Origin: Terfezia claveryi
Taxonomy: Eukaryota; Ascomycota; Pezizomycetes; Pezizales; Pezizaceae
Length of the DNA: 64,000 bases
Reading direction: 5' to 3'
NCBI GenBank assembly: GCA_015179025.1
Contig: WHUX01000029.1
Coordinates: forward strand, 62,001-126,000
The notes under the pieces are model-generated. The model had not been told where the DNA came from. It searched no databases and worked only from the letters and a program-made list of their open reading frames with translations. Shown piece after piece: positions 50,101 through 59,672 of the stretch; within the stretch, counting starts at the first letter, position 1, and every line of letters starts with the position of its first letter. The position numbers and the translations under genes were made by a program.

Positions 50101-50880
50101 ATCTGGGACCAGGGATTTCCACTCATCCTTAGACCTTGTCTTGTTAATCTCCAGATTAATCTCATAAATTGAGAGGGTATGCGCCTTGAGCTTATGCCTC
50201 CTAGTGAGATAAGCGAAGGCCCCTGCTCCAATAAAGTTAATATTCAGGGGTTTCGCGGGGGTGGGGGATATCAGGGAAACCGGGGGAATGGCATCGATGT
50301 GTGCAGGTGGTAGTACCACCTGAGTCGGGTGGATTATTGGGGGTGGCAATGCGCACAGCCCGGTGACAGTGGTTTTTGGATCTCCACAGTGTTTTTTGCA
50401 ATAAGGGCTGTTGAATTGCAAGGTGTAAGAGCCGAAGCTGACTGATACATCATGCATTCTAAGCTAGGGGATCCCAAGGACAATTGGATACTTTAGCTTG
50501 GTTACGAACATTGGGAGATCTTCCGAGTGATCACCAATGGCGCTGGGTAGGCATGCGAGGTCGGTAATCGCCCCAGAAGAGATAGGGCGGCCGTCAATGA
50601 CATCAAGAAGGCGGGGGGTTTTTAGCTTGGAGGTTGGTATAGAGTTCTTACTGACGAAGGTCTGGTCAATGAATGCTATTCCCGAAGCACCACAATCTAT
50701 GAGAGCTGATGTAACCACTGTTTTATCATTAAACTTGATAGTTATAGGTACAACGAAGTGCTCGCCAAACAGGCGAGACTCATCAACAGACATAGATGTA
50801 GGCAAAGAAAACGCAGACAAAGATAAGCGACCTGGGGCAGGTCCCTTGCTAGTGTCAGTAACTAGACAAGGGACCCCCCT
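47119..50880 (-). pseudogene. chromovirus pol polyprotein with four in-frame stops
   Basis: In one frame from the gag/pol junction: retropepsin-like protease (SALIDCGASGIAFID, with DCGAS at the usual D[ST]G site), reverse transcriptase ([44 protein letters not shown] with the catalytic YLDD box), RNase H ([18 protein letters not shown]), integrase with H-C zinc site (HPGV..CHICKRAK), core (WQHLTMDFVTGLP, VVDRLTK, YHPQTDGQSER), and C-terminal chromodomain (EEWEVKEVLDSRK, LQYKVKWTGDEETTWQP). Stops lie at 50464 (TAG), 49741 (TAG), 48505 (TAG) and 47605 (TAA). The chromodomain normally guides integration to heterochromatin marked by histone H3 K9 methylation. Confidence 0.95.
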
Positions 50881-52085
50881 TTTCCCGACTCCTCCCCAAG
50901 TTCTTCAATCCTGGATTCGGAGATGGCGTGGGCTGCCAGGGGGCAATTCTTTCTCAAAGGACAGGCTGCAATGAAGTGATCCCCTTTTCCGCACGCAATG
51001 CATAACCCATTGTTGTGGCGACGTTCCCTCTCTTCTTGTGTCAGGCGGGGCCTTCCTGATGATAAATCCATGGGGGTGGTGCCGCCCGCTACCAGGGATG
51101 GGTGGGCTGGCTTATTGGCTGTAGCTTACATCTGAGGGCTAGGGTTCTGGGGTCGAGTTTGTTGCTGGAGGTGCTGGGCTCTAACAGGAGGCCGATAGGT
51201 ACTGGGGGCGCTGACCTGGACTCTCAACCTAGCCATCTTTTGCTTCATCTTGAATGCCTGATCAATGAATTCATCCAGGGTTTTAACATCTGGAGATTGG
51301 AGGAGGGCCTGTTTGAGCTCAATATTGAGGCCTTCCTCGAACTGTTCCAGCTTCACCCGATCGTTCCACTCCACCTCCGCTGCCAACCTTGAGAATTCTG
51401 CCACGTATGTTGAGAGGTCATGGCCCTTCTGTTTTAGTGCTCGGAGAGCGCGAGTTGCTGTACCTACGGGGTCTGGGTCTCCGAAGGCACGGTCGAGGAT
51501 TGTGAGCAGAGCAGCAACATCAGGGAGGTTGAAGTGGTCATCGAGCACATAGGGTTGGACCTGGTCCAAAGCTCTGCCCTCCAATAGGCCGTATACATAA
51601 GCTAATCGGTGCTGAATGGTAGGGAATTTTGCAGCATCCCCAGTTAGTTTGATTTTGATGGAATTTTTCTAGACTTTCAGGCGAGTCCTGTCGCCATTGA
51701 ACTTTGGTGGGGTAGGGAGATCCTGGGTCTTGGGTGCCTGTAGTGCTTGGGGTGCTGGGGCTGCTTGGATTGTGTCCAGGGCTCTATTCAGGCTCTGAAT
51801 GGTCCTTCTTTCATTGATCAAGTCGTTCTGGGCGGTTGCGAGGTCAGCCTGGCAGGATAGGAGGTCTTCGGTGAGTATCGTGACCTCGTCATTGGTTCTG
51901 GTCTTTTTTTGTTGGCCTTCATGTATGGCTAATTCCAGTCGTTGGCCTAAGGCATCCGCTGCCAGGTATATATCGATAATGGTCTGACGATAGCTGCTGA
52001 AATCGTCCTGGTTCATGGGAATGGGTAGAGCTTGCCAGGCTCGAAATCTGGCTGCGAGCGCGGGGGTGGTGTCTTGGGCAGCCAT
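50862..52085 (-). pseudogene. chromovirus gag with two in-frame stops
   Basis: Starts at the ATG 52085 (MAAQDTTPALAARF; earlier frame codons lack ATG). A coiled-coil-like N-terminus is followed by the capsid region (VQPYVLDDHFNLPDVAALL, ALKQKGHDLSTYVAEFSRLA) and a CCHC zinc knuckle CIACGKGDHFIAAC (CX2CX4HX4C). In-frame stops lie at 51669 (TAG) and 51126 (TAA). The frame closes with TAG at 50862, 18 bases past a possible -1 slip site. Confidence 0.93.
50880..50886 (-). promoter_or_regulatory. candidate -1 ribosomal frameshift heptamer G GGA AAA
   Basis: On the minus strand GGGAAAA is placed with GGA and AAA as zero-frame gag codons, directly after the zinc-knuckle region. Slipping one base back at this point enters the pol frame, which stays open through protease. 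The pattern X XXY YYZ fits -1 slippery sites. It is followed by a G-run and the zero-frame stop. Confidence 0.45.
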
Positions 52086-52105
52086 TGGGTGTACCGGTTG
52101 ATCAG

Positions 52106-52120
52106 AGTGATCCAACGTAG
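52106..52120 (-). other. candidate primer-binding site
   Basis: Immediately inside the 5' LTR on the minus strand, TGGATCACTC begins about six bases from the LTR end. TGG at the start is the usual complement of a tRNA CCA end; the tRNA is not identified. Confidence 0.3.
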
Positions 52121-52604
52121 TGTAACGTGGGCTCTGGGAACAAGGCGACCAAGGGGTACGCTGGGGAGAAGGCAGAGGCTAGGGCAAGACACATGTAGGA
52201 ACGCTACGTATGTGACTAGGGGAAGGCTGAGACGGGAGGCAAGGGCAAGAGGCAAGAGAGGCAGAGGGCAAGGGACACGAGACATGCGGAAGCAGTTGCC
52301 GCGTGTGTCAAGGGAGGCAGCTGGGCTGCAGAGACAAGGCGAGGAGGTGCACAAGGGAGATACACCAACGTGGAGAGAAGCAAGGCCCTGTATTGGATAT
52401 ACAAGACATTGGATGGGGATCCAACAAGAGTGCGAGAGCCGGAGTCTATATATACATAGCGACTAATAGACTTTCCGACGATAACGACAACGAAGAACGC
52501 TAGACAACGACAACCGAATGCAAACACATAACAATAACGAGAATAACGAGAGTCAGACAGGAATCCGTCTGACTCTCAGAAAGGCCAAAGGGACGGTTGT
52601 TACA
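52121..52604 (-). repeat. 5' LTR (element orientation)
   Basis: 484 bp, paired with 46458-46941. Holds the expected promoter; a TATATATA stretch occurs at 52447-52454 on the plus strand. Confidence 0.95.
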
Positions 52605-54149
52605 GATATAGAGTTGTAGGCAGATTTTCTCCGCAAGCTTGCAAACCTGGTACGATAGAAGAGGATAGCTCAGGAAGATATTTGGAATTGTGATGAGAAG
52701 GGAATAACTATGGGAAGAAATAGTAGGAGGGTCATGGCAATTGTACGAGTGGGGCACAGAAGTACTGCCATGACAGATGGGTCTCGTGAGTTTTGTAGTG
52801 TTTTGGAGACAGTCAGTGCAGGGGGGGTGGTTATTCCTTCATTTATTGTATGGCAGGGGAAGACTCATCGAGAATCATATTATCGGGAGAGGGGAGTGGA
52901 ACATGAAGCAACATTTGCAGTCTCACCTAGTGGATATATGGATGATGAGCTTGGGTTGGAATATATGAAGCAACATTTTGAGCCATATACTAGGAGGGAC
53001 AGAGGTCCACGATGTCTTATTATTGATGGCCATTCCTCTCATATTGCATGGCGAGTGGTCAAATACGCTCTCAACCATAATATCCACCCAATTTGTCTTC
53101 CTTCCAAGTCTACGCATCTTCTTCAACCTCTTGATGTCGGTTGCTTTTCCCTCCTACAAACAACCTATGAATGCAACCTCAGTATATGGCTGCGTAAGAA
53201 TCCTCTATTAGGCATATTAAAGGTTAAGTTCCTTGATATTCTTTAGCAGACACGAGAGTAGGTATTTATGGAGGAGATCATCTATAGTGCGTGGCGGGCA
53301 GCCTGCTGCTGGCCTATCAATCACATGTTTCATCCTCCACCAACTCCTCCACGTGCCAATATCTCAGCTGCCAACTTGAATGCTACTAGTGCTATTTTAG
53401 ATACCCCTGCGCTGCTGTGCCAGCTCTCCCGAGAGGTTGAAGATATGATTCATGATAATCTTAAGCCTATTCAAAAGACTCTCATTCATGACTATATTGA
53501 TCTTGTAACGGAAAAGGTTACTAAATATCGGGATATTGCTCCTTATGCACATACCCTTAAAAAGCTAAGGGATAAGAAAGTGCGGAAGGAGAAGAAAAGT
53601 ACAAAGTATGTTGGTGAAGCTCGTGTTCTAACCCACCAGTACGTTAATGATGAGCTTAAGAGGAATGCAGAAGCAGTAGCAGCTAAGGCTAGGAGGCAGG
53701 AGGCGGCAATTGAAAAGAAGAGGATTGCGGAGGAAAAAAAGGCTAGTAGAGATACCATTAACAAGCAGTGGAAGGTGGATCTTCAGCGGTATCAGGAGGT
53801 TGAGGTACCAGCATAGCAAGTGGAATGTACGGAGATCGACAAAGTATAGGCTATTATGAAGGCTGCCGCGAAGGGGTCAAAAAGGATCAGGAGAAAGCCT
53901 TCCCACCCTCCCCGACCCAAACGACCACTTAAGTCTAAAGGAGGGGGTAGTGGAGGTAGTGATCTCTCTATAGTAGTTGAGAATAACTTGGAGGATAGGG
54001 CGGAAGTATGGTTTGAAGTAGGGGTTGACGAGGAGGTTGAGGAAGAGATAGATGGGGAGGATTTAGCAGATTCTATGAGAAACCTTGATATTAGTTATTT
54101 TGCAGAGGTTAGTGCCCCTACGTATCAGTCTGCATTTTACTCATTATGA
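52605..54149 (+). pseudogene. Pogo-like transposase, catalytic and C-terminal part
   Basis: Continues the 45880-46457 gene after the duplicated GATAT. DDE_1 domain: NCDEKGITMGRNSRR (first Asp), CLIIDGHSSH (second Asp), THLLQPLDVGCFS (third Asp). Stops TAG occur at ~52617 and ~52671 and again around 53244-53263 and 53814; the open pieces 52710-53246, 53268-53816 and 53856-54149 belong together. The C-terminus is lysine-rich and coiled-coil (KKLRDKKVRKEKK), then acidic, typical of Fot1-like proteins. All three catalytic Asp codons survive. Confidence 0.88.
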
Positions 54150-54521
54150 AGCTATTCCCTTACATATTCATCTAACATGAGTAACTAGATGCATAGTTGA
54201 GATGCTTTAAGAGCTAGGGCTATATTGGTATGGTATTTGGTATGTAGCGGAGGATGGAAGGATAAGGGGGGGTTCATTGGGGATTTCGGGAAGTGTATAT
54301 TAGAAGGGCAGGGTATTGAGGCTTGTGTTTATTTGAGTGAAGTGTGAGAGTAACCATATTGTAGAGCATATTTGTTTCCATAGTTGTACATATAGCTAGA
54401 GTTGGACTGTCGCCCAAATGGTTATGTATATCATGTATTTATGTTGCAGGGGGGGCCTGCAAGAGGTGTTTCAGGTGTGTGCACTAGATGGTGGCTGTGC
54501 ACTACTAGGCTTGCAAGGGTA

Positions 54522-55465
54522 CCCAAGTTACTATGGTACCATTTTCAACAGGAACGCGAGTAGAGAACCAGGTAGGCGAGCATGGCCAGCATTCATCCTC
54601 GCTCAGCTCGCTTCATGGGCTAGACTCTCTGGCAATATCCCTACCTAGCCACCTCTCTTCGTGGAGGACTAGGCCTTTAGGATGGAATTCTTGGAGACAC
54701 TAATGAGCAGCAGATAATGAAAGAAAGCTACAGGGTGCAGTCGCCTTAGAATTTGGACGTTGAGCAAAACTGGGGTACCCTTGAGGAAAAGGAAGAGCGA
54801 CTGTTGCGGCTGAGTTGAGCAACACAGCAGGGTTAGCCACAGACTCGGGCTCTGGCTTTCTAGCTCATTGTATGCGGCTTATATGGGATTAATGGAGTGC
54901 GCGAAGAAAGGCAAACTAAAATAAGAGAGCGGGGGGTTGCGTAGGGGACTTTTCAACTAATTGGAAAAAGAGGAAAGTGACAGGAGGATCCCCCTCCTCC
55001 CCCTCTCTATATGGATGTGTAAATATATACACCATATAGAGAGAGGGGGTGGAGGAGGACTTTCTCACTTACCTCTCCCTTTTTATTTCACTTTCTTCGC
55101 GTGCGGACGTTAGATGTGGTGATAGAAAGGGGGTTATCATCTGATTTTATAGATCTAAAATATATGTGAGGTGAGGGAGGGGCCGGAAGGAAGGGGCTGC
55201 TCAAAAACCCTCTCTTCTTTTTCATTCCCATTTCTCCCCACACCCCACCCCCCATCCACCACCTACCCCCAACTCTTTCTACGCTCTCTACTTTGTCTTC
55301 GAGGGAAAGTGACTTCCTGCCACTTTCCTCCCTTTTCAATGCCATCAATTGGCTCTATGAAACGATTGGTTAACAATAACAACCTCCGGTATCCACATAG
55401 TACAAAGAAGGTGCGCCCACGCGTTGTCCAAACATTCTAGCCAAAAATGATTACTTCCAGGACTT
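54522..55465. other. intergenic region with a hairpin
   Basis: No gene recognised. Contains the inverted repeat at 54991-55058 and pyrimidine-rich stretches near 55200-55270. Confidence 0.5.
54991..55058. repeat. inverted repeat, ~24-bp arms
   Basis: Arms CCTCCCCCTCTCTATATGG (ending 55014) and CCATATAGAGAGAGGGGG (from 55032), a 17-base AT-rich loop, with a few small differences towards the outer ends. It may be a small fold-back element or a strong hairpin. Confidence 0.8.
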
Positions 55466-55660
55466 TCAAAGCTGTACTGTGGGGATGTCACAATTACCCT
55501 GATGGACGGCTAGGTCGCATCTGTCGCAGAAAACAATAGCATTGCTGTTTTCACACACATTGCCACAGATAGCGCATTTACTATCTTCCGCTCCCTCTCC
55601 ATCCCCATCGTTTCCATTCGTGTGAGAGAATGTCCAAGGTGGGGCGGCTCGCTGGAGTAA
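55466..55660 (-). pseudogene. PHD-finger gene fragment (Nto1/BRPF-like)
   Basis: On the minus strand: DSKCAICGNVCENSNAIVFC followed by DRCDLAVHQ. This is the first half of the PHD finger found in Nto1/BRPF/Jade-type subunits of histone acetyltransferase complexes (C-x2-C ... CENSNAIVFCDxCxLAVHQ). After HQ the sequence becomes GNCDIPTVQL and stops, so the second half, normally starting C/CYGVP..., is absent; a GTAATT at that point may be an intron donor whose downstream exon is lost. The upstream side (PWTFSHTNGND) is also unlike the family. I call it a truncated relic. Confidence 0.6.
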
Positions 55661-55783
55661 CTGGAGGTGGAAGTAAGTATGAAACAAAGAGGTCATCACT
55701 ATAGAAGAGTAATAATGTATTCTCTGGACCTGCAGTGGGTTGGTTGGGGTCGGAAGCTGTTTGAATGGTGGAGATTCGCGCAC

Positions 55784-57009
55784 AATAGAACGTTAAGTTC
55801 AACTCTGGACGACAAAATAATGTCCGCGCCTCAATTTGAAATACAAAGGCGCCACACTGTGTACATCGTACAGCCACAGGCGGTTACCGCCATCGTCAAC
55901 CTTCGATCAAATGGGAAAGTCTAGCCCACAATAGTTGGTTTACTAGGCTGGCAGGCAATGTCTGTCTCATGTGCCAACGGTCAATAATGCAATAGATCAA
56001 CACAACCAACCTCAATTGACGCAGTCGGCACTGGATTGAACGCGGTGGATCAAGTATGTATTCCAGAAGAATCACCACGGGATTATGTTTTTGATGTGCT
56101 GGATGCTGGATCTGCATGTACAGTAACCCAATGTCGTTAGATTTCCTTTGTCACTAGCTAAATTTCGTTGCTTACCTTTGTAAAGTGAGGCGGCTGTTAC
56201 ATATGTAGGTATATCGGTACAACTCCCATAACCACACCGTTTGCAAACCATCCAAGTTTGTTCCAACCATATGAAAGTAGTTTAATTCACGCCCACTGAT
56301 ACAACATATAGCTCAATCTCAACCTAAACCGTACCGACACCTCCATACCACACTCTTCTAACATCATTACAAGTATCAGAGGAATAGGGGCTTGGACAGG
56401 CATTTAGCAATATATTACTCTTTTCACGCTTTCGCCAAAAAAACAGTCACTGAACGGGAAACACTCGTAACAGCTCTATTAGCTGAGACAGGAGTCTATT
56501 ATATCAATCAGTTATCTGACGACTGGGTTTAGAAGCAGAGTCCAGCTCAACCCAAACTAGGTCCCGCTTCTGTACTCGATTGTTCGATATTTCATCTTAT
56601 TTCCCCCGTATCTCTACCAACCTCAAAGACCTCCGGTAATTCAGTCACATATTTCTATTATCAGAAATTATATGACTCACTTTTTCATAGTCTGGTTGGG
56701 GCTTTCATACAGTCCAGGATAAGAGCTACTTATCTTTCATCTTTTTTTTTATAGGCGATAGCGGATGGCTTTGCAGTGCCATTTAGAATAATTATGGTGC
56801 TGAATTGCACTCCCTTCTACAACCCACACAGCCCCTCCCATGATCGATCAGTCAAGCACGAGTGTTTTCCTACTTGTTATGAGCATGGGGACATATAAGG
56901 TTGAATGGTATAACGTAGTAGTGGTGTAGAGAACATCAGTACATATTCTATTGGAATGGCATTCGTGTTGATGTAGGATGTGGTATTCGCGCTGATTGTA
57001 TTTGCATTA
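55784..57009. other. intergenic region, no gene seen
   Basis: One TAGTCTGGTTGG copy near 56689 and a T-run near 56742. No coding or RNA feature recognised. Confidence 0.5.
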
Positions 57010-57758
57010 GTGGTGGTCAATTCTTAAACTGGGTAATGGTAACCCAGGTTATGCAATGCCAAGGCATGACAAAACTAGCCCCAATAGAGCACAACTACAA
57101 ATTTTCAATTGACCCCTCCATTTTAAAGTTGGGTAGAATTCTCGGTAACATATCTTTAGTCAGCTTCATATCACAACTACATACCACCATAAGATGCCTC
57201 GATCTACTCAACGGAGTCTATTACTAGCCAAGGTTCTTAAGATGATAGAACAGCTTATACGATTAATTAAGCACGATAGCGGAAAGGATCTTATTGAGCT
57301 ACTTAAGGAGCTATGGATGGTCTATAAGAGCATATCAGCACGTCGCTATATCGCCTCAGCGCTGGGAGGCACATATATCATGGAATTGGTGGAATATCAA
57401 TTTTGGAAAACTTGATTAAGAATTATCCAGAAGCAGCATTCTTAAATCTATTTAGAATGCATCGAACTTCCTTTTGGACTCGTATTTGGCTGTTCGGAGG
57501 GTATTTGGCTGTCCGGTGGGTATTTGGGTATTTGGCTGTTTGGTGGGTATTTGGCTGGCGATGGTTGTTGTATCACACAACTTTAGCGTAACCCAGAACT
57601 CGTTACCACACTCGAGAGTGCGGTGATGGGTTCTGGGTTATGTTAAAGTTGGGTGATGACACTGGCCAATCAGCGTGAAGGCCAAGGTGCCAAGGCAGTG
57701 CCAAGAGGTTGCATAAACTGGGTTACCATTACCCAGTTTAAGAATTGACCACCACTAT
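57010..57758 (+). mobile_element. TIR element with transposase N-terminus relic
   Basis: 749 bp with ~46-bp inverted ends GTGGTGGTCAATTCTTAAAC... that match with one or two differences, flanked by TA (or ATT, if one more base is counted in each end). The plus strand from 57194 reads MPRSTQRSLLLAKVLKMIEQ, and in the next frame FLNLFRMHRTSFWTRIW, a pattern I associate with the N-terminus of fungal PIF/Harbinger-type transposases. The catalytic region is gone. It carries short GGTATTTGGCTGT repeats at ~57480-57565 and a nested palindrome. Confidence 0.8.
57569..57658. repeat. ~90-bp near-perfect palindrome nested in the TIR element
   Basis: Left arm CACAACTTTAGCGTAACCCA..., right arm complement CCAACTTTAACATAACCCA..., centred on ACTCGAGAGT near 57613. 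Arms run ~43 bases with scattered transitions. It interrupts the element internally and may be a separate fold-back insertion. Confidence 0.8.
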
Positions 57759-57766
57759 TGATACCG

Positions 57767-58058
57767 GGAAAACTGGTGAATAAGTCCCCTTGTCGGTTTT
57801 TGAGACATTTCTAATTACAGAGCGTACTAATACTAATTCTATCTAAATCTATTGCTTGGACAGGGGGCTCTGCCTCTGCTGTCTGTAGCCCCACTAGATA
57901 CTCAAGTTCTTCATCAGAATCCAATGTACCATCATCTGCCATGGCCCTACCGTCAATGTCAATACTGTTGACCGTGTTCATGTTGTGATCTTGCCCTTGC
58001 ATGTGGCTTGCAGATGTCTCAAAAACCGACAAGGGGACTTATTCACCAGTTTTCCCGG
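57767..58058. mobile_element. 292-bp MITE with ~45-bp TIRs
   Basis: Ends CCGGGAAAACTGGTGAATAA... are perfect or near-perfect inverted copies through GTCCCCTTGTCGGTTTTTGA, flanked by TA on both sides. It starts 8 bases after the previous element ends. A 73-codon minus frame (57811-58032) contains an acidic stretch DSDEELEYLVGLQ like the C-terminal tail of pogo-type transposases, so it may be an internal-deletion derivative. Confidence 0.85.
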
Positions 58059-58662
58059 TATGCGTGCTCGCGTCGCATATTCACATTGCTACTTAAGTAT
58101 GTTTGAGAATAATAAGCTCGTCATGAAGCGTATCTAGTCTCGTGCCCAGACCTCGTATTCTCGGTACTTACTAATTACTAGTCGGTCGCATCCCATCAAC
58201 CATCATCCTATGCGAACGACTAGAGGCTTGGTATGAGACTAATCCATCGACCGGTCCATCCCAACGACCAGTCCATCAATCTCCGGCATCAAGCTACTTC
58301 ATGAGATCCATGGTCCCCACAGTGCATCAAAGGGCCGATCATGAATGTACCATATATATAGAGTAGTCTGGTTGTATATAGAGAACAAGGCTTCGCGCCC
58401 ACTTGCGGATTGTACACACTGCAATTTATTACCAAGAGCTAGGTCAAATGACGCCATTAAGTATGTGCTGCAGCGTCAGTAAACGCATCACACACCACGC
58501 TCACTTAATTTGTTTCTTTTAATCGCTCCTGCCTCCTTACTTGCTTTCTGTTCCCACAACAGGTCCTCCAGTTTCACCACCTACATTGCATAAGTAACGA
58601 GGAAGTTCATTCCACCGACTGAGTTCGACTAAGTTCATTCCAATATCTGCCTAGGCCCAGAC
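58059..58662. other. intergenic region
   Basis: Promoter side of the cystinosin gene; one partial TAGTCTGGTTG copy near 58363. No gene seen. Confidence 0.55.
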
Positions 58663-59672
58663 ATGACAGCCTTCTCGTTGGAGTCGGGTGGGCATGATGA
58701 TTACAGCCAACTGGTAGACCTAGGGAAGGCCGTATCTCGGTGTGTTCAATTACCTCCTCAGTTGACTGACACCTGCTGCCCTGGCAATAAGTACTAACCA
58801 GGTGGGGTTTTAAACAAATGCAGATTGTTTGGATGGACATAGTAGGTGACACCTCATTACAACAGTGTATTGGTCTATACATCTAACTGGCACCGTTCAG
58901 CTTCATGGCATGGTCACTTAGCTTCTATCCTCAACTAATACAGACATATCGGAGGCGTTCCGTTACCGGCCTTTCCATCGACTTCTTCACCATTAATGTT
59001 GTTGGCTTTGCCGTCTACACTGTATCCACCTACCTCTTTCTCTTCTCTTCCACGATTCGAAAGCAATACGCATCACGCCACCGCTCCGCTCCAGAACCAA
59101 GTGTACAATATAATGACCTCGCCTTCGGCGTCCACGCCCTCATTCTTACGGTGTTAACGTGGAGCCAGTTTTGGTGCTTTGGATATAAACGGGAGCCATC
59201 GCAAAAGCTGAGCATGGGGATGATCTCCCTTATCATCGGGTCGGCTGCAGTAACTACAATCGTTAGCTCTCTCGTCTACCTACAGATCGGTAAATGGGAG
59301 GCTTTAGATATCGTTTACACCCTGGGCTACATTAAGATTTTCATTACTATCTTGAAATACATTCCCCAGGTACATTTGAATTATAGGAGGAAAAGTACGG
59401 TCGGCTGGTCGATATACAATATTTTGCTAGATACAACAGGCGGTACACTTTCGCTCGCCCAACTATTCTTGGACAGTGCTCTTGCCGGAGATCTCTGGGG
59501 GGGCACCTTTGGAAACCCCCTCAAGCTAGGTTTGGGACTCGTGTCGCTGGGATTCGATGGTATCTTTCTATGCCAGCATTATATCTGGTTCTGGGGAAAG
59601 GCTCCGCTGGAGCTCATCCCAGAGAATGATATTGAGAGCGAACCAAACCAAACGAATTATGGCACAGTCTAA
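58663..59672 (+). CDS. cystinosin-type PQ-loop transporter
   Basis: Predicted 288-aa, seven-span vacuolar/lysosomal proton-coupled cystine exporter family (yeast Ers1, human CTNS). Exons 58663-58739, 58824-58841 (18 nt), 58901-59672 join in phase, restoring KAVSR-LFGWTY-FMAWSLSFYPQ. The two PQ loops are SFYPQLIQTYRRRSVTGLS and LKYIPQVHLNYRRKSTVGWS, each followed by the charged segment typical of the family. Hydrophobic segments: FFTINVVGFAVYTVSTYLFL, LIIGSAAVTTIVSSLVYL, GLVSLGFDGIFLCQHYIWFW and others. A tract after the last span is acidic (ENDIESEP). There is no cleavable signal peptide, as in fungal homologues. The first two exons are inferred from splice sites and the family start. Confidence 0.9.

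Larger units (their letters stand above)
46458..52604 (-). mobile_element. complete Ty3/gypsy chromovirus with LTRs
   Basis: 6147 bp, two 484-bp direct LTRs (46458-46941, 52121-52604), flanked by the 5-bp duplication GATAT. Orientation minus: gag at the right, integrase with chromodomain at the left. LTRs begin TGTAAC and end GTTACA. A polypurine tract lies just inside the left LTR. Domain order gag - zinc knuckle - protease - reverse transcriptase - RNase H - integrase - chromodomain is that of a chromovirus. Six in-frame stops make it inactive as it stands. Confidence 0.97.
45696..54519 (+). mobile_element. Pogo/Fot1-like DNA transposon split by an LTR retrotransposon
   Basis: Terminal inverted repeats of ~43 bp: left CCCTTGCAAGCCTAGTAGTG..., right complement identical for the first ~30 bases then 2 differences before CTAGTGCACAC. 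TA lies at both borders (45694-45695, 54520-54521). Without the retrotransposon and its duplicated target the element is about 2.67 kb. It carries one transposase gene in plus orientation with HTH and DDE domains, now with multiple stops. TIR length, TA target and domain order fit the Pogo/Fot1 branch of Tc1/mariner. Confidence 0.9.
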
